Source: an uncultured Collinsella sp. (GTDB lineage Bacteria > Actinomycetota > Coriobacteriia > Coriobacteriales > Coriobacteriaceae). Taken from it: a stretch of DNA of 46,137 nucleotides. The notes beneath the pieces are model-generated. The model did not search any database and was not told the origin of the DNA. It saw only the letters and a list, made by a program, of their open reading frames with translations. Shown in pieces: positions 8,449 through 16,171 of the stretch; position 1 is the stretch's first letter, and every line of letters begins with the position of its first letter. The position numbers and the translations under genes were made by a program. The stretch spans positions 1 to 46,137 of the forward strand of contig UREE01000007.1 of the NCBI GenBank assembly GCA_900546825.1, written 5' to 3'.

Positions 8449-10596
8449 ATGGATCTTATCGCCCAGCTCGCCCGCGAGCTCAACCTTAAGGCCGCCAATG
8501 TCGAGGCGGCCGTCAAGCTCGTCGACGAGGGCAACACCATCCCCTTTATCTCGCGCTACCGCAAGGAAGCCACGGGCGGCATGGACGACGTCGCCCTGCG
8601 CGCACTCGACGAGCGCCTGTCCTACCTGCGCAATCTTGAGCAGCACAAAGAGGACGTCATTCTGCTCATCGACGCCCAGGGCAAGCTCACGCCCGAGCTC
8701 GAGCAGCAGATTCGCGAGGCCACGCAGCTCCAGCGCGTCGAGGACCTCTACAAGCCCTACCGCAAAAAGCGCTTGACCCGCGCGCAGAAGGCCCGCGAGG
8801 CCGGCCTGGAGCCGCTCGCCAACATGATCATCATGCAAGCCTCGGCCAAGGGCAGTGCGCTCGACGCCGCCGCGGCATACGTCAACGAGGAGGCTGGCTT
8901 CGACACGCCCGAGAAGGCGCTCGCCGGTGCGGCCGACATCGTGGCCGAGACGGTGGCCGAGGACCCCGAGAACGTCGCCGACCTGCGCGCCTTTACGCAA
9001 AACACCGCCGACATCGTCGTCGAGGCCACCGACCCCACCGAGAAGACCCCCTACGAGCCGTACTACAGCTACGACGAGCCCCTGCGCCGCATCCCCAACC
9101 ACCGCGTGCTGGCCATCGATCGCGGCGAGCGCGAGGGCAAGCTCCGCGTGCGCGTGAACGTCGACGGCGCCGCCGCCACGGCACGCCTCGGTAGCCGTTG
9201 GCCCCGACGCCAGGGCGTCTTCGCCCCGGTCTTCGACGCCGCCATCGCCGACGGCTACAAGCGCCTTATGGCCCCCTCCCTGGAGCGCGAGGCCCGCGCC
9301 AAGCTCACCGTTCGTGCCCAGACCGAGGCCATCAACGTCTTTGCCAAGAATCTCGAAGGCCTGCTCTCGGCGCGCCCCGTGCGCGGCGCCCGCGTACTCG
9401 CGCTCGATCCGGGCTACCGCACCGGCTGCAAGGTCGCCGTCATGGACGAGACCGGCAAGCTGCTCGACCACGGCGTGGTCTACCCCACCAAGCCGCGCCA
9501 CGACGTCGCCGGCACCAAGCGCGAGCTCGCCCGCCTCGTCAAGAAGGACAGCGTCAACACCATCGTCATCGGCAACGGCACCGCCAGCCGCGAGACCGAG
9601 GAAGTCGTCTCGGAGTTTATTGCCGAGCAGGCGCCCAGCCTTCGCTACACCATCGTCAACGAGGCGGGCGCGTCGGTGTACTCCGCCTCCGAGCTCGCGA
9701 GCCAGGAGTATCCCGATCTGGATGTCACCGTACGTGGCGCCATGAGCCTGGGCCGCCGTCTGCAAGACCCGCTGGCAGAGCTCGTCAAGATTCCGCCCCA
9801 GTCCATCGGCGTTGGCCAGTACCAGCACGACCTTGACCAGGCCGAGCTTTCGCGCACCTTGGGCCACGTGGTGGAAGACGTCGTCAACCGTGTGGGCGTC
9901 GACGTCAACACCGCGAGCGCAAGCCTGCTGGGCTACGTGTCGGGCATTACGCCGAGCGTAGCCAAAAACATCGTGGCCTACCGCGAGGAAAACGGCGCCT
10001 TTACCGATCGCCGCCAGCTCAAGAAGGTCCCCAAGCTGGGACCCAAGGCGTACCTCAACGCCGCAGGTTTCCTGCGCATCAGCGGCGGCAAGAACCCGCT
10101 CGACGCGACAAGCGTCCACCCCGAAAGCTACGAGGTGGCCACGGCCGTCCTGGAGCGCGCCGGCGTTGCGGCAAGCGAGCTCAGCCGCGGCGGCGTGCCC
10201 GATATCGAGCGCCGCCTGGGCAGCATCTCGGCGCTGGCAAGCGACCTGGACTGCGGCACCCTCACGCTCATCGACATCGTCAACGAGCTCAAGAAGCCCG
10301 GTCGCGACCCGCGCGACGACGCGCCCGAGGTAGTCTTTAGCCGCTCGGCGCTTTCGATCGACGACCTGGAGCCCGGCATGGAACTCAAGGGCACGGTGCG
10401 CAACGTCGTCGACTTTGGCGCCTTCGTCGACGTGGGCGTGCACCAGGACGGCCTCGTACACATCTCCAAGCTCGCCAACCGCTTCGTCAAGCACCCGAGC
10501 GACGTGGTGCGCGTCGGTGACACGGTCAAGGTGTGGGTCGAAAAGGTCGATCGCGACCGCAAGAAGATCTCCCTCACCATGGTGCAGGGGAAGTAA
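8449..10596 (+). CDS. tex: Tex-family RNA-binding transcription accessory protein
   Basis: A 715-residue cytoplasmic nucleic-acid-binding protein. It shows the expected order: an N-terminal helical Tex domain (IPFISRYRKEATGG near the start), a YqgF/RuvX-like nuclease fold (ALDPGYRTGCKVAVMD), helix-hairpin-helix repeats (SIGVGQYQHD and NTASASLLGYVSGI onward) and a C-terminal S1 RNA-binding domain (GTVRNVVDFGAFVDVG onward). I chose ATG 8449, preceded by AGGA; the frame is open 18 codons upstream but that part has no conserved look and no ribosome site. Tex is broadly conserved and influences transcription and RNA turnover. It stands alone between two terminator structures and appears monocistronic. 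Confidence 0.95.
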   Translation: MDLIAQLARELNLKAANVEAAVKLVDEGNTIPFISRYRKEATGGMDDVALRALDERLSYLRNLEQHKEDVILLIDAQGKLTPELEQQIREATQLQRVEDLYKPYRKKRLTRAQKAREAGLEPLANMIIMQASAKGSALDAAAAYVNEEAGFDTPEKALAGAADIVAETVAEDPENVADLRAFTQNTADIVVEATDPTEKTPYEPYYSYDEPLRRIPNHRVLAIDRGEREGKLRVRVNVDGAAATARLGSRWPRRQGVFAPVFDAAIADGYKRLMAPSLEREARAKLTVRAQTEAINVFAKNLEGLLSARPVRGARVLALDPGYRTGCKVAVMDETGKLLDHGVVYPTKPRHDVAGTKRELARLVKKDSVNTIVIGNGTASRETEEVVSEFIAEQAPSLRYTIVNEAGASVYSASELASQEYPDLDVTVRGAMSLGRRLQDPLAELVKIPPQSIGVGQYQHDLDQAELSRTLGHVVEDVVNRVGVDVNTASASLLGYVSGITPSVAKNIVAYREENGAFTDRRQLKKVPKLGPKAYLNAAGFLRISGGKNPLDATSVHPESYEVATAVLERAGVAASELSRGGVPDIERRLGSISALASDLDCGTLTLIDIVNELKKPGRDPRDDAPEVVFSRSALSIDDLEPGMELKGTVRNVVDFGAFVDVGVHQDGLVHISKLANRFVKHPSDVVRVGDTVKVWVEKVDRDRKKISLTMVQGK

Positions 10597-10628
10597 ACCG
10601 CCAAAGCAAGGGTCCCCCCTCTCGCGAC

Positions 10629-10798
10629 GTGCAAAATCGCGAGTATTCTGCAAATTCCACCGTTCCGGATGCCCCTCAGAGACGAAAAAGCAAGAAACAG
10701 CCCCCGTTTTAGCGTCATCAGAGCCAAAACGGGGGCTGTTCCATGCTTCACCCAGCTGGTAAAAGCCTTTACCTTGCTGAATACTCTCAATTTTGCAC
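10629..10798. repeat. Long inverted-repeat element, family A copy 1, with internal terminator
   Basis: Arms 10629-10652 and 10775-10798 each read GTGCA, seven variable bases, GAGTATTC, one base, GCA when taken outside-in. Complementarity continues outward through C-rich blocks (GGTCCCCCC against GGTACCCCC), giving about 50-base imperfect ends. In the middle, 10696-10710 and 10726-10740 form a perfect 15-bp hairpin (AACAGCCCCCGTTTT arm) that can terminate tex in one direction. The second copy, with the same arms and a different interior, is at 45853-46053. Confidence 0.8.
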
Positions 10799-10823
10799 GG
10801 CGCAGGCGGGGGTACCTTTGTCC

Positions 10824-10840
10824 ACGGCAGGATATGGAAG
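10824..10840 (-). pseudogene. Remnant of an aldolase 3' end; left copy of a 17-bp direct repeat
   Basis: ACGGCAGGATATGGAAG here is repeated exactly at 10980-10996, the last codons of the adjacent aldolase gene. Read leftward with its neighbours it encodes GFHILP, the conserved C-terminal peptide of both aldolases in this window. It is therefore either a leftover gene end or a target duplication around the intervening 139 bases. Confidence 0.5.
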
Positions 10841-10876
10841 CCTATCACCAACCTACCGGCAAGTTCGTGTCGGCAG

Positions 10877-10946
10877 CCCCGGCCTTTCCTTTGCCTAGCG
10901 CGACCCTCGCGAAGCGCGTGAGCGATAGGGAAAGGAAAGGCCGGGG
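10877..10946. repeat. Strong hairpin next to the first aldolase gene
   Basis: CCCCGGCCTTTCCTTT (10877-10892) is perfectly complementary to 10931-10946, a 16-bp stem. The 38-base interior contains further CGC/GCG pairings. It lies between the two 17-bp direct repeats, after the aldolase stop. Without a clean T-run it may be a Rho-independent-like barrier or a small palindromic element. Confidence 0.6.
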
Positions 10947-10977
10947 CGAACAACCCGCGATGTAGCCAGCGTTCGCG

Positions 10978-11682
10978 TTACGGCAGGATATGGAAGTCGA
11001 GCGAGGCGATATCCTTAGCGAAACCGCGCACGGTATCGAGCGAGACCCCGTACGGGTCGCGGCCGATGTTCTTACGCTTGGCCAGGATGTTGTTGGGCAC
11101 TGTGATGATCTGGCAACCGCATCCTTCCGCCTGGTAAATGTTGATAAGCTCGCGCGTGGACGCCCACAGGACCTCGCAGTTGGGCTTGGCGGCGGCCTTC
11201 TTGACCGACTCCGTCATAAACGGAATGGGGTCGACGCCGGTGTCGGCGATGCGGCCGGCAAAGAGCGAGATGATGGACGGCGTCTCGGCGTCAACGGCCT
11301 CGACCATCTCATCGACCTGCTCGGGAGTAAAGATGGTGGTAACGTTGACCTTGATGCCGTCGGCCGAAAGCTTGCGCACCAGCTCGGCGGTGGACTCGCC
11401 CTTGGTGGTCACGCACGGAATCTTGACGTAGACGTTCTCGGCCCAGGTAGCGATCTCGCGCGCCTCGACCTCCATGGTCTCGACGTCGTCGGCAAAGACC
11501 TCAAACGACACGGATACATCGGTGATGTGGGTCAAGACCTCTTTGGCAAACGCGCGGTAATCCGTCACGCCGCCCTTCTTCATAAGGGACGGGTTGGTCG
11601 TGAAACCCTGAACGTTGCCGTTCTCGTACATGTCGAGCATGCCCTCGAGATTTGCACCGTCAGCGAACACCTTGATTGCCAT
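10978..11682 (-). CDS. Transaldolase-like / fructose-6-phosphate aldolase family protein, paralogue 1
   Basis: A 234-residue class I aldolase of the TalC/FSA-type transaldolase family, a cytoplasmic TIM barrel. NPSLMKK and TTIFTPEQV are family hallmarks, and Lys87 in YVKIP is the expected Schiff-base lysine. ATG 11682 is preceded by AAAGGA at a good distance; an upstream in-frame start would add eight residues. It lies downstream of the Ula-type PTS but beyond that operon's terminator, so it is probably transcribed on its own. A near-identical paralogue is the first gene of the PTS operon (14276-14986). The reaction is presumably aldol cleavage or transfer on a phosphorylated ketose made by the PTS route; specificity between FSA and transaldolase cannot be told. 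Confidence 0.9.
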   Translation of the reverse strand: MAIKVFADGANLEGMLDMYENGNVQGFTTNPSLMKKGGVTDYRAFAKEVLTHITDVSVSFEVFADDVETMEVEAREIATWAENVYVKIPCVTTKGESTAELVRKLSADGIKVNVTTIFTPEQVDEMVEAVDAETPSIISLFAGRIADTGVDPIPFMTESVKKAAAKPNCEVLWASTRELINIYQAEGCGCQIITVPNNILAKRKNIGRDPYGVSLDTVRGFAKDIASLDFHILP

Positions 11683-11906
11683 CTGCCTGATTCCTTTCGC
11701 TTGCACATGGGCGATAAACTGCTAAACACTTTACCTACGTTTATCAAGGCGTGAGCTGCGGGTTTTCATCTTCTCGGCGAACGGTTTTGCAGTTTTACCA
11801 TTTTTATATCGACACCCCAGCGGCAAAACGTTTTTGCTGATCATCGCGGTTGATTCCGTTCGCGGCGCAGAGACAGCGCTTCACCGGTACGTTTTCACAA
11901 CCACTC
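11683..11906 (-). promoter_or_regulatory. Leader region of the first aldolase gene
   Basis: This 224-bp non-coding region upstream of the aldolase is AT-richer than its surroundings. A TATAAA box on the minus strand lies at 11808-11803, and TTGATA with a poor -10 lies closer to the gene. Two AACGTTTT-like stretches occur, but I see no copy of the DeoR-type motif found upstream of paralogue 2. No promoter can be assigned firmly. Confidence 0.3.
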
Positions 11907-11907
11907 C

Positions 11908-11949
11908 AAAACAAAAGCGGTGACGCCTCATTTGAGACGCCACCGCTTC
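11908..11949 (-). terminator. Intrinsic terminator of the Ula-type PTS operon
   Basis: On the minus strand a stem of about 15 bp (arms 11934-11948 and 11915-11929, loop CAAA, one mismatch) is followed by TTTTGTTTT. It lies 57 bases past the EIIC stop and ends the leftward operon. Confidence 0.85.
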
Positions 11950-12005
11950 CGTGTAGGAGCCGGTTATCGGAGCTCCGCCCGATTAGGGCTTAACGTATGC
12001 CTGGA

Positions 12006-13397
12006 TTACTCTTCCTCAACGTGGTTAATCACAGCACCCTTGGTGTGGATGAAGTTGGGGACGAAGGCGACGATCAGAAGGACAGCAAGAATCGCGTAGA
12101 CACCGGTGGTACCGAAGGCCTCGGCAGCGCGGCCAAGCGTAATACCAATGACGGAGAAATCGAAGTCGCCGAACGTAGTGTTCTTGAAGCCAAAGACGTC
12201 AAGAACGGGCAGGAGCAGGGCCGGGGCAAAGGTGATGAGCAGGCCGTTGACGAAAGCGCCAAGAGCTGCGCCCTTGCGACCGCCGGTAGCATTGCCGTAG
12301 ATGCCCGCGGTAGCACCGCAGAAGAAGTGGGGAACCATGCCCGGGATGATGAAGATGCCCAGGGTAGCGCCCACGATGAACATACCGACCACGCCACCGA
12401 TAAAGGAAGCGACAAAGCCGAGGATGACGGCGGTGGGAGCATAGGGGAAGAAGACGGCGCAGTCGACGGCGGGGATGGCACCGGGGATCAGCTTGTTGGA
12501 GATGCCCTGGAAAGCCGGGACCAGGTCGGCAAGGATCATACGAACGCCGTTATAGACGATGGTGACACCAACGGCGAAAGACAGAGCGCAGGTCAGGGCA
12601 TAGACAATCACGTTGTCGCCGCCAGCGGTCTTGGTAACGACCGCAGGATCTGCGATGTAAGCGGCGAAAGCGGTAACCAGGTAGAAGAAGGCCATGGTAA
12701 GAGCCGTGGAGATGGTAGTGTCGCGCAGGAAGGCGAACTTCTCGGGAACCTCGATCTTCTCGGTGCTGTTCTCCTCGGCGTCCTTAGCAAAAAGCGTACC
12801 GACTGCAGCGGAGATGTAATAGGCGAGTGAACCGAAGTGGCCCATGGCGATTTCATCGCCATCGGTAACCTTCTCGGTGAAACGCTGACCAACGGCGGGA
12901 AGCATAGCGCTCACGAGGCCCAGGAACATGCCGCCCACGATGACAAGCTGGACATCCTGGAAGCCAGATGCCTGCAGAACGGCAGACAGCAGGCAGGCCA
13001 TAAACATGCTGTGATGGCCCGTCAGGAAGATGTACTTAAACTTGGTAAAGCGGGCAATGATAATGTTCACGACATAGCCGAGAATCAGGATCATCATGGT
13101 CTGAACGCCGAGGACGCTCTGAGCCATCGAAACAACGACCTCGTTGTTGGGCACGACGCCGGTGATGTGGAAACCGGTCTCGATGAAGGTACCCAGCGGA
13201 GCAAGGTTCTCCTGAACAACAGCGGCGCCGGCGGACAGCATGATGTAACCAAGAATGGGCTTCAGGGTGCCCGTCATCACCTTGTGGGCAGGACGCTTAA
13301 GCGCGACAAGGCCCACAAAGGCAAATAGACCCATAATCCACGCTGGCTTGGTCAGAATCGATTGGATAAACTCAAGTATGGGAAGGATGGCTTGCAT
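12006..13397 (-). CDS. ulaA: PTS ascorbate-type permease, EIIC component
   Basis: A 463-residue integral membrane sugar-phosphotransferase channel of the UlaA (ascorbate/galactitol superfamily) type. It has about ten hydrophobic segments and conserved Gly/Pro loops such as GVVPNNEVVV and GNATGGRKGAALGAF. ATG 13397 follows AGAAAGGAAG; upstream residues in the open frame are not membrane-like. It works with the EIIB and EIIA proteins encoded just upstream to import and phosphorylate its substrate. L-ascorbate is the classic ligand of the family, but many members act on other pentose-like or sugar-acid substrates. No UlaG lactonase or UlaD decarboxylase is present; two aldolases are. The substrate is therefore left open. 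Confidence 0.92.
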   Translation of the reverse strand: MQAILPILEFIQSILTKPAWIMGLFAFVGLVALKRPAHKVMTGTLKPILGYIMLSAGAAVVQENLAPLGTFIETGFHITGVVPNNEVVVSMAQSVLGVQTMMILILGYVVNIIIARFTKFKYIFLTGHHSMFMACLLSAVLQASGFQDVQLVIVGGMFLGLVSAMLPAVGQRFTEKVTDGDEIAMGHFGSLAYYISAAVGTLFAKDAEENSTEKIEVPEKFAFLRDTTISTALTMAFFYLVTAFAAYIADPAVVTKTAGGDNVIVYALTCALSFAVGVTIVYNGVRMILADLVPAFQGISNKLIPGAIPAVDCAVFFPYAPTAVILGFVASFIGGVVGMFIVGATLGIFIIPGMVPHFFCGATAGIYGNATGGRKGAALGAFVNGLLITFAPALLLPVLDVFGFKNTTFGDFDFSVIGITLGRAAEAFGTTGVYAILAVLLIVAFVPNFIHTKGAVINHVEEE

Positions 13398-13421
13398 CTG
13401 CGCTTCCTTTCTCTCTAACGT

Positions 13422-13460
13422 GGGCGCGTTTCCCTCTTCCACAGGGAACCGCCCTTTTTT
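13422..13460 (+). terminator. Hairpin with plus-strand T-run between EIIB and EIIC genes
   Basis: GGGCG...TTCCCT pairs with AGGGAA...GCCC and is followed by TTTTTT on the plus strand. No plus-strand gene ends here, so it would only stop antisense transcription, or act as a plain intercistronic hairpin in the sense mRNA. Confidence 0.35.
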
Positions 13461-13468
13461 GTGCCGCT

Positions 13469-13744
13469 TTAGGCGTTAGCGGCGGCCGCCTTGATTGCCT
13501 CGAGGGCGTCTTCGCGGATCTTCTTCTTGTTCACATAGCTGCGAACGATCACAACGTTGCCGTGGAGCTCGGGGGCGAGTTCTTTAACGGTGATGAACAG
13601 ATCCGGATTTGCGGAAGAAGCACCGTTCAGGTCCATAGACTCAACGTCGGCCTTGATGCCCTCCTCCTCGCAAAGCTCCTCGACTTTGCCAGCGAGCATC
13701 AGGCTGGACCCGATGCCGTTTCCGCATACGGTGATGATATGCAT
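13469..13744 (-). CDS. ulaB: PTS ascorbate-type EIIB component
   Basis: A 91-residue cytoplasmic phosphocarrier. The loop CGNGIGSS starts at Cys7, the cysteine phosphorylated by EIIA in this EIIB family, and the length matches UlaB/SgcB proteins. It passes phosphate to the sugar bound by the EIIC encoded downstream. The gene is separated from the EIIA gene by 75 bases that hold a terminator-like hairpin, which may make EIIB/EIIC expression lower than EIIA. Confidence 0.92.
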   Translation of the reverse strand: MHIITVCGNGIGSSLMLAGKVEELCEEEGIKADVESMDLNGASSANPDLFITVKELAPELHGNVVIVRSYVNKKKIREDALEAIKAAAANA

Positions 13745-13790
13745 GGCAACCTTCCTCTCCTACACGTGACGGTTTTCCGTCTATCCAAAA

Positions 13791-13808
13791 GCGGCGACGC
13801 ATCGCCGC
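13791..13808 (-). terminator. Intercistronic terminator-like hairpin between EIIA and EIIB
   Basis: On the minus strand GCGGCGA, loop TGCG, TCGCCGC, then TTTT. It is a short, GC-rich stem inside an operon, so partial termination or mRNA protection is more likely than a full stop. Confidence 0.5.
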
Positions 13809-13819
13809 GCCATTAAGGC

Positions 13820-14266
13820 CTAAAAGAATGAACGCATGGTCTCCAAAACCTGCTCGGGCGCATCGCATGCGCTGAGCTTGGCAACGCAGTCCTCGTCCTC
13901 GAACATCTGCGAAAGCTCCGCCAAGCAGCCAAGATGAGCCTTGGGGTCGGGTGCGCAAATACCCACGAGCACGTGAACCGGATCGAAATCCTCGTGTCCA
14001 AACGCAATGGCAGGGTCAAGCGTGACGATACAGATCCCCGCTTCACTCACATTGCCATCTGCCTGAGCGTGGGGCATGGCGATGCCCTCTTCCAAGACCA
14101 TATAGGGGCCGAATTTGTGAACCGATGAAATCATGGCGTCAACATAGCTCTGGTCGCATTTGCCAGCGTCTACGAGCAACTTACCGCATGCCCTGATCGC
14201 TTCCTCCCAGTCGGAGGCCTCGACGTGGCAGGCAACAAGCTCGGGCTTAAGAAGATCGGTCAGCAT
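13820..14266 (-). CDS. ulaC: PTS EIIA component, fructose/mannitol (UlaC) type
   Basis: A 148-residue cytoplasmic EIIA domain. The motif GIAMPHA carries the phosphorylated His66, and the fold signature (GPYMVLEEGIAMPHA then FDPVHVLVGICAP) is that of the PTS_EIIA_2 family. It takes phosphate from HPr and gives it to the EIIB encoded next. It is 9 bases downstream of the second aldolase gene, so it is clearly in the same transcript. Confidence 0.92.
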   Translation of the reverse strand: MLTDLLKPELVACHVEASDWEEAIRACGKLLVDAGKCDQSYVDAMISSVHKFGPYMVLEEGIAMPHAQADGNVSEAGICIVTLDPAIAFGHEDFDPVHVLVGICAPDPKAHLGCLAELSQMFEDEDCVAKLSACDAPEQVLETMRSFF

Positions 14267-14275
14267 GCTCGTCCC

Positions 14276-14986
14276 CTACTCCTCGGGCAGGATATGAAAA
14301 CCAAGCGCCTGAATGTCGCGGGCAAAGCCCTTGACCGTATCAAGCGAGTACTCAAGCAAATCTTTCCCGAAATTCTTGCGCTTGGCAAGAAGGGCATTGG
14401 GGACCGTAATGATCTGGCATCCAACGGACTCCGCCTGGAAGATATTGAGGACCTCGCGCGTAGACGCCCAGAGAACCTCGGCAGCAGGCTTAACGGCAGC
14501 CTTCTTTACGGACTCCGCCATGAGGGGCAGCGGGTCGACGCCGGTATCGGCAATGCGACCGGCAAAGATGGACAGAATAGAGGGGGTCTCAGCAGAGACG
14601 GCATCGACAAACTCGTCGACCTGCTCGGGCGTGAAGATAGTGGTGACATTCACCTTGATGCCGTCGGCAGAAAGGCGCTTGACCAGCGCGGCAGTGGACT
14701 CACCCTTGGTGTTGAGCGCCGGGATCTTAACGTAGACGTTGTCTGCCCAGGTTGCGATCTCGCGAGCCTCGGCTTCCATACCCGCCTCGTCGTCGGCGAA
14801 TACCTCAAAAGAGACCGACACATCAGTAATGTGCTCAAGAACCGTCTTGGCAAAAGCGCGGTAGTCGGTCACGCCGCCGGCCTTCATAAGGGAAGGATTG
14901 GTCGTGAAGCCCTGAACGTTGCCATTGTCATGCATGTCAAGCATGCCCTCGAGGTTAGCGCCGTCGGCAAACACCTTGATCGCCAT
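14276..14986 (-). CDS. Transaldolase-like / fructose-6-phosphate aldolase family protein, paralogue 2
   Basis: A 236-residue aldolase that matches the protein encoded at 10978-11682 at most positions, including Lys87 in YVKIP and the C-terminal GFHILP. ATG 14986 follows AGAAAGGA. It is the first gene of the leftward PTS operon, directly under the divergent promoter region shared with the DeoR regulator, so it is expected to be substrate-induced. Having the aldolase in the PTS operon suggests the imported phosphosugar, after isomerisation, is cleaved to a triose phosphate. No isomerase or kinase is encoded nearby. FSA and small transaldolases cannot be separated from sequence alone. Confidence 0.9.
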   Translation of the reverse strand: MAIKVFADGANLEGMLDMHDNGNVQGFTTNPSLMKAGGVTDYRAFAKTVLEHITDVSVSFEVFADDEAGMEAEAREIATWADNVYVKIPALNTKGESTAALVKRLSADGIKVNVTTIFTPEQVDEFVDAVSAETPSILSIFAGRIADTGVDPLPLMAESVKKAAVKPAAEVLWASTREVLNIFQAESVGCQIITVPNALLAKRKNFGKDLLEYSLDTVKGFARDIQALGFHILPEE

Positions 14987-15014
14987 GTTCGGTCCTTTCT
15001 CATCTAACACTATT

Positions 15015-15102
15015 GCTATCGAAAGCCTTCTTCTTTGTTTCAAAAGCTTTTCGGTTTTCTTTTATAAACCATTTCAAAAGCTATCGAAAGCTCAATTGTC
15101 AA
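15015..15102 (-). promoter_or_regulatory. PTS operon promoter region with repeated CGAAAGC operators
   Basis: A consensus -35 TTGACA lies on the minus strand at 15102-15097. Four related motifs surround it: CTATCGAAAGC at 15016-15026 and 15081-15091, and TTTCAAAAGC at 15038-15047 and 15072-15081. Repeats overlapping the promoter fit DeoR-family repression. The -10 is weak (TTTTGA), and the exact start is uncertain. Confidence 0.5.
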
Positions 15103-15256
15103 CTTTCCGTGAACGGTCGAATATCGGGCGTGAACGTACTTCTTTTGGGCGGCACCTTCAGAATGAGACTCTTTATAGGCCGTTTACGTGCGAACTATCT
15201 GCTACGCATGCATTTGTGACATGCCATTCCGTTCTTTTGATTCATCCGAATTTGCC

Positions 15257-15297
15257 TTGTTCTTTTCATATCGATACGTTATATTTCGATTACGAAA
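15257..15297 (+). promoter_or_regulatory. deoR-type regulator promoter with overlapping palindrome
   Basis: TTGTTC (15257-15262), a 17-bp spacer and TATATT (15280-15285) form a plausible promoter. TTTCGATTACGAAA (15284-15297) is a palindrome sharing the CGAAA half-site with the motifs at 15016-15091, and it overlaps the -10. This suggests autoregulation. Confidence 0.5.
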
Positions 15298-15334
15298 GGC
15301 GCATCTTTTACCTTTTGTTCAAAAGGAGCGGCAT

Positions 15335-16126
15335 ATGGCATCTACTTCAGACCTTTCACCGGCCGAGCGTCAGCGATTTATCATGAATTGGCTGGCCGAA
15401 AAGCCAAATATCTCGGTATCCGACATCGTTCGCCGTTTTTCGGTTTCGGAAGTCACCGCACGACACGACCTCATCTCGCTGGAATCCGAAGGCAAGCTGC
15501 GTCGCGTACGCGGCGGAGCGGTATCGCTTTCTCGCTCCAACGCAATCTCGTATCCCGAAGAGCGCATCAATGTCCAAGTCGAGGCCAAGGAAGCCATCGC
15601 CGCAACCGCAGCAACTCTTGTTGATGATGGCGATGTTCTGGTAATTGATATCGGCACCACAGGCTTTTACTTCGCTAAGGCCCTCATGGACAAGCGTGAG
15701 ATCACCATTATCACCGGCGATCTTGCAATCGCGAACTACGCCAGCTTCAATCTCCCCAATGCTTCGGTAGTGCTGCTGGGCGGCTCCGTGCGCAAGGGCC
15801 ACCTCTATCTCGCGGGCGCACTAACGCTCGACTGCATGAGCAAACTACATGCCGACAAGGCGTTTGTCAGTGCCGACGGATTCCACCCCGACCACGGTTT
15901 TACCGTCGAGCACGACTTCTCGGCCATGATCAAGCATATGTACCTTACCAACTCAAACCAGGGCTACATGATGGTTGACCAGGGAAAGTTCAACAAGACC
16001 AGTTTTTATCAGTCCGCGCAGATCGATGACCTCGACGGCATCATCGTTGATGGAGACGACGAGGGCATCATGACGGCGGCGATCGAGAGCAGTCGCAGTC
16101 ATCCCAAGCTCTATATTGCAAAATAG
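15335..16126 (+). CDS. DeoR-family sugar-phosphate-responsive repressor
   Basis: A 263-residue DNA-binding repressor. The N-terminal winged helix (about 1-60; ISVSDIVRRFSVSEVTARHDL) matches the DeoR signature. The C-terminal domain has the DIGTTG and ITGDLAIA motifs of the sugar-phosphate-binding DeoRC fold. ATG 15335 follows AAGGAG; the open frame upstream is not conserved and runs through the promoter. It is divergent from the aldolase-PTS operon, and CGAAA-type repeats lie between them, so it very probably represses that operon until a phosphorylated intermediate binds. Confidence 0.92.
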   Translation: MASTSDLSPAERQRFIMNWLAEKPNISVSDIVRRFSVSEVTARHDLISLESEGKLRRVRGGAVSLSRSNAISYPEERINVQVEAKEAIAATAATLVDDGDVLVIDIGTTGFYFAKALMDKREITIITGDLAIANYASFNLPNASVVLLGGSVRKGHLYLAGALTLDCMSKLHADKAFVSADGFHPDHGFTVEHDFSAMIKHMYLTNSNQGYMMVDQGKFNKTSFYQSAQIDDLDGIIVDGDDEGIMTAAIESSRSHPKLYIAK

Positions 16127-16129
16127 CTC

Positions 16130-16170
16130 AAATGGCCGGGTCGCCCCCACTGCGGGCGACCCGGCCATTT
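16130..16170. terminator. Bidirectional terminator between deoR-type gene and HAD remnant
   Basis: A perfect 17-bp stem (AAATGGCCGGGTCGCCC arm, 16130-16146 with 16154-16170) and 7-base loop, flanked by A- and T-rich bases on both sides. It serves both convergent genes. Confidence 0.85.
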
Positions 16171-16171
16171 A

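Noticed and set aside
10877..10946. The hairpin as an attenuator or riboswitch of the aldolase
   Set aside because: It lies downstream of the aldolase stop, not in its leader, and has no ligand-binding core that I recognise.
8431..10953. An 840-codon minus-strand frame opposite tex
   Set aside because: Shadow of tex caused by GC-biased codon positions; no start signal or conserved motif.
12006..14986. A full L-ascorbate degradation operon
   Set aside because: The PTS components are of Ula type, but none of the lactonase, decarboxylase or epimerase genes is present.
15001..15100. The CGAAAGC/CAAAAGC repeats as a CRISPR-like array
   Set aside because: Units are 10-11 bases, irregularly spaced and lie in a promoter; they fit operator sites.
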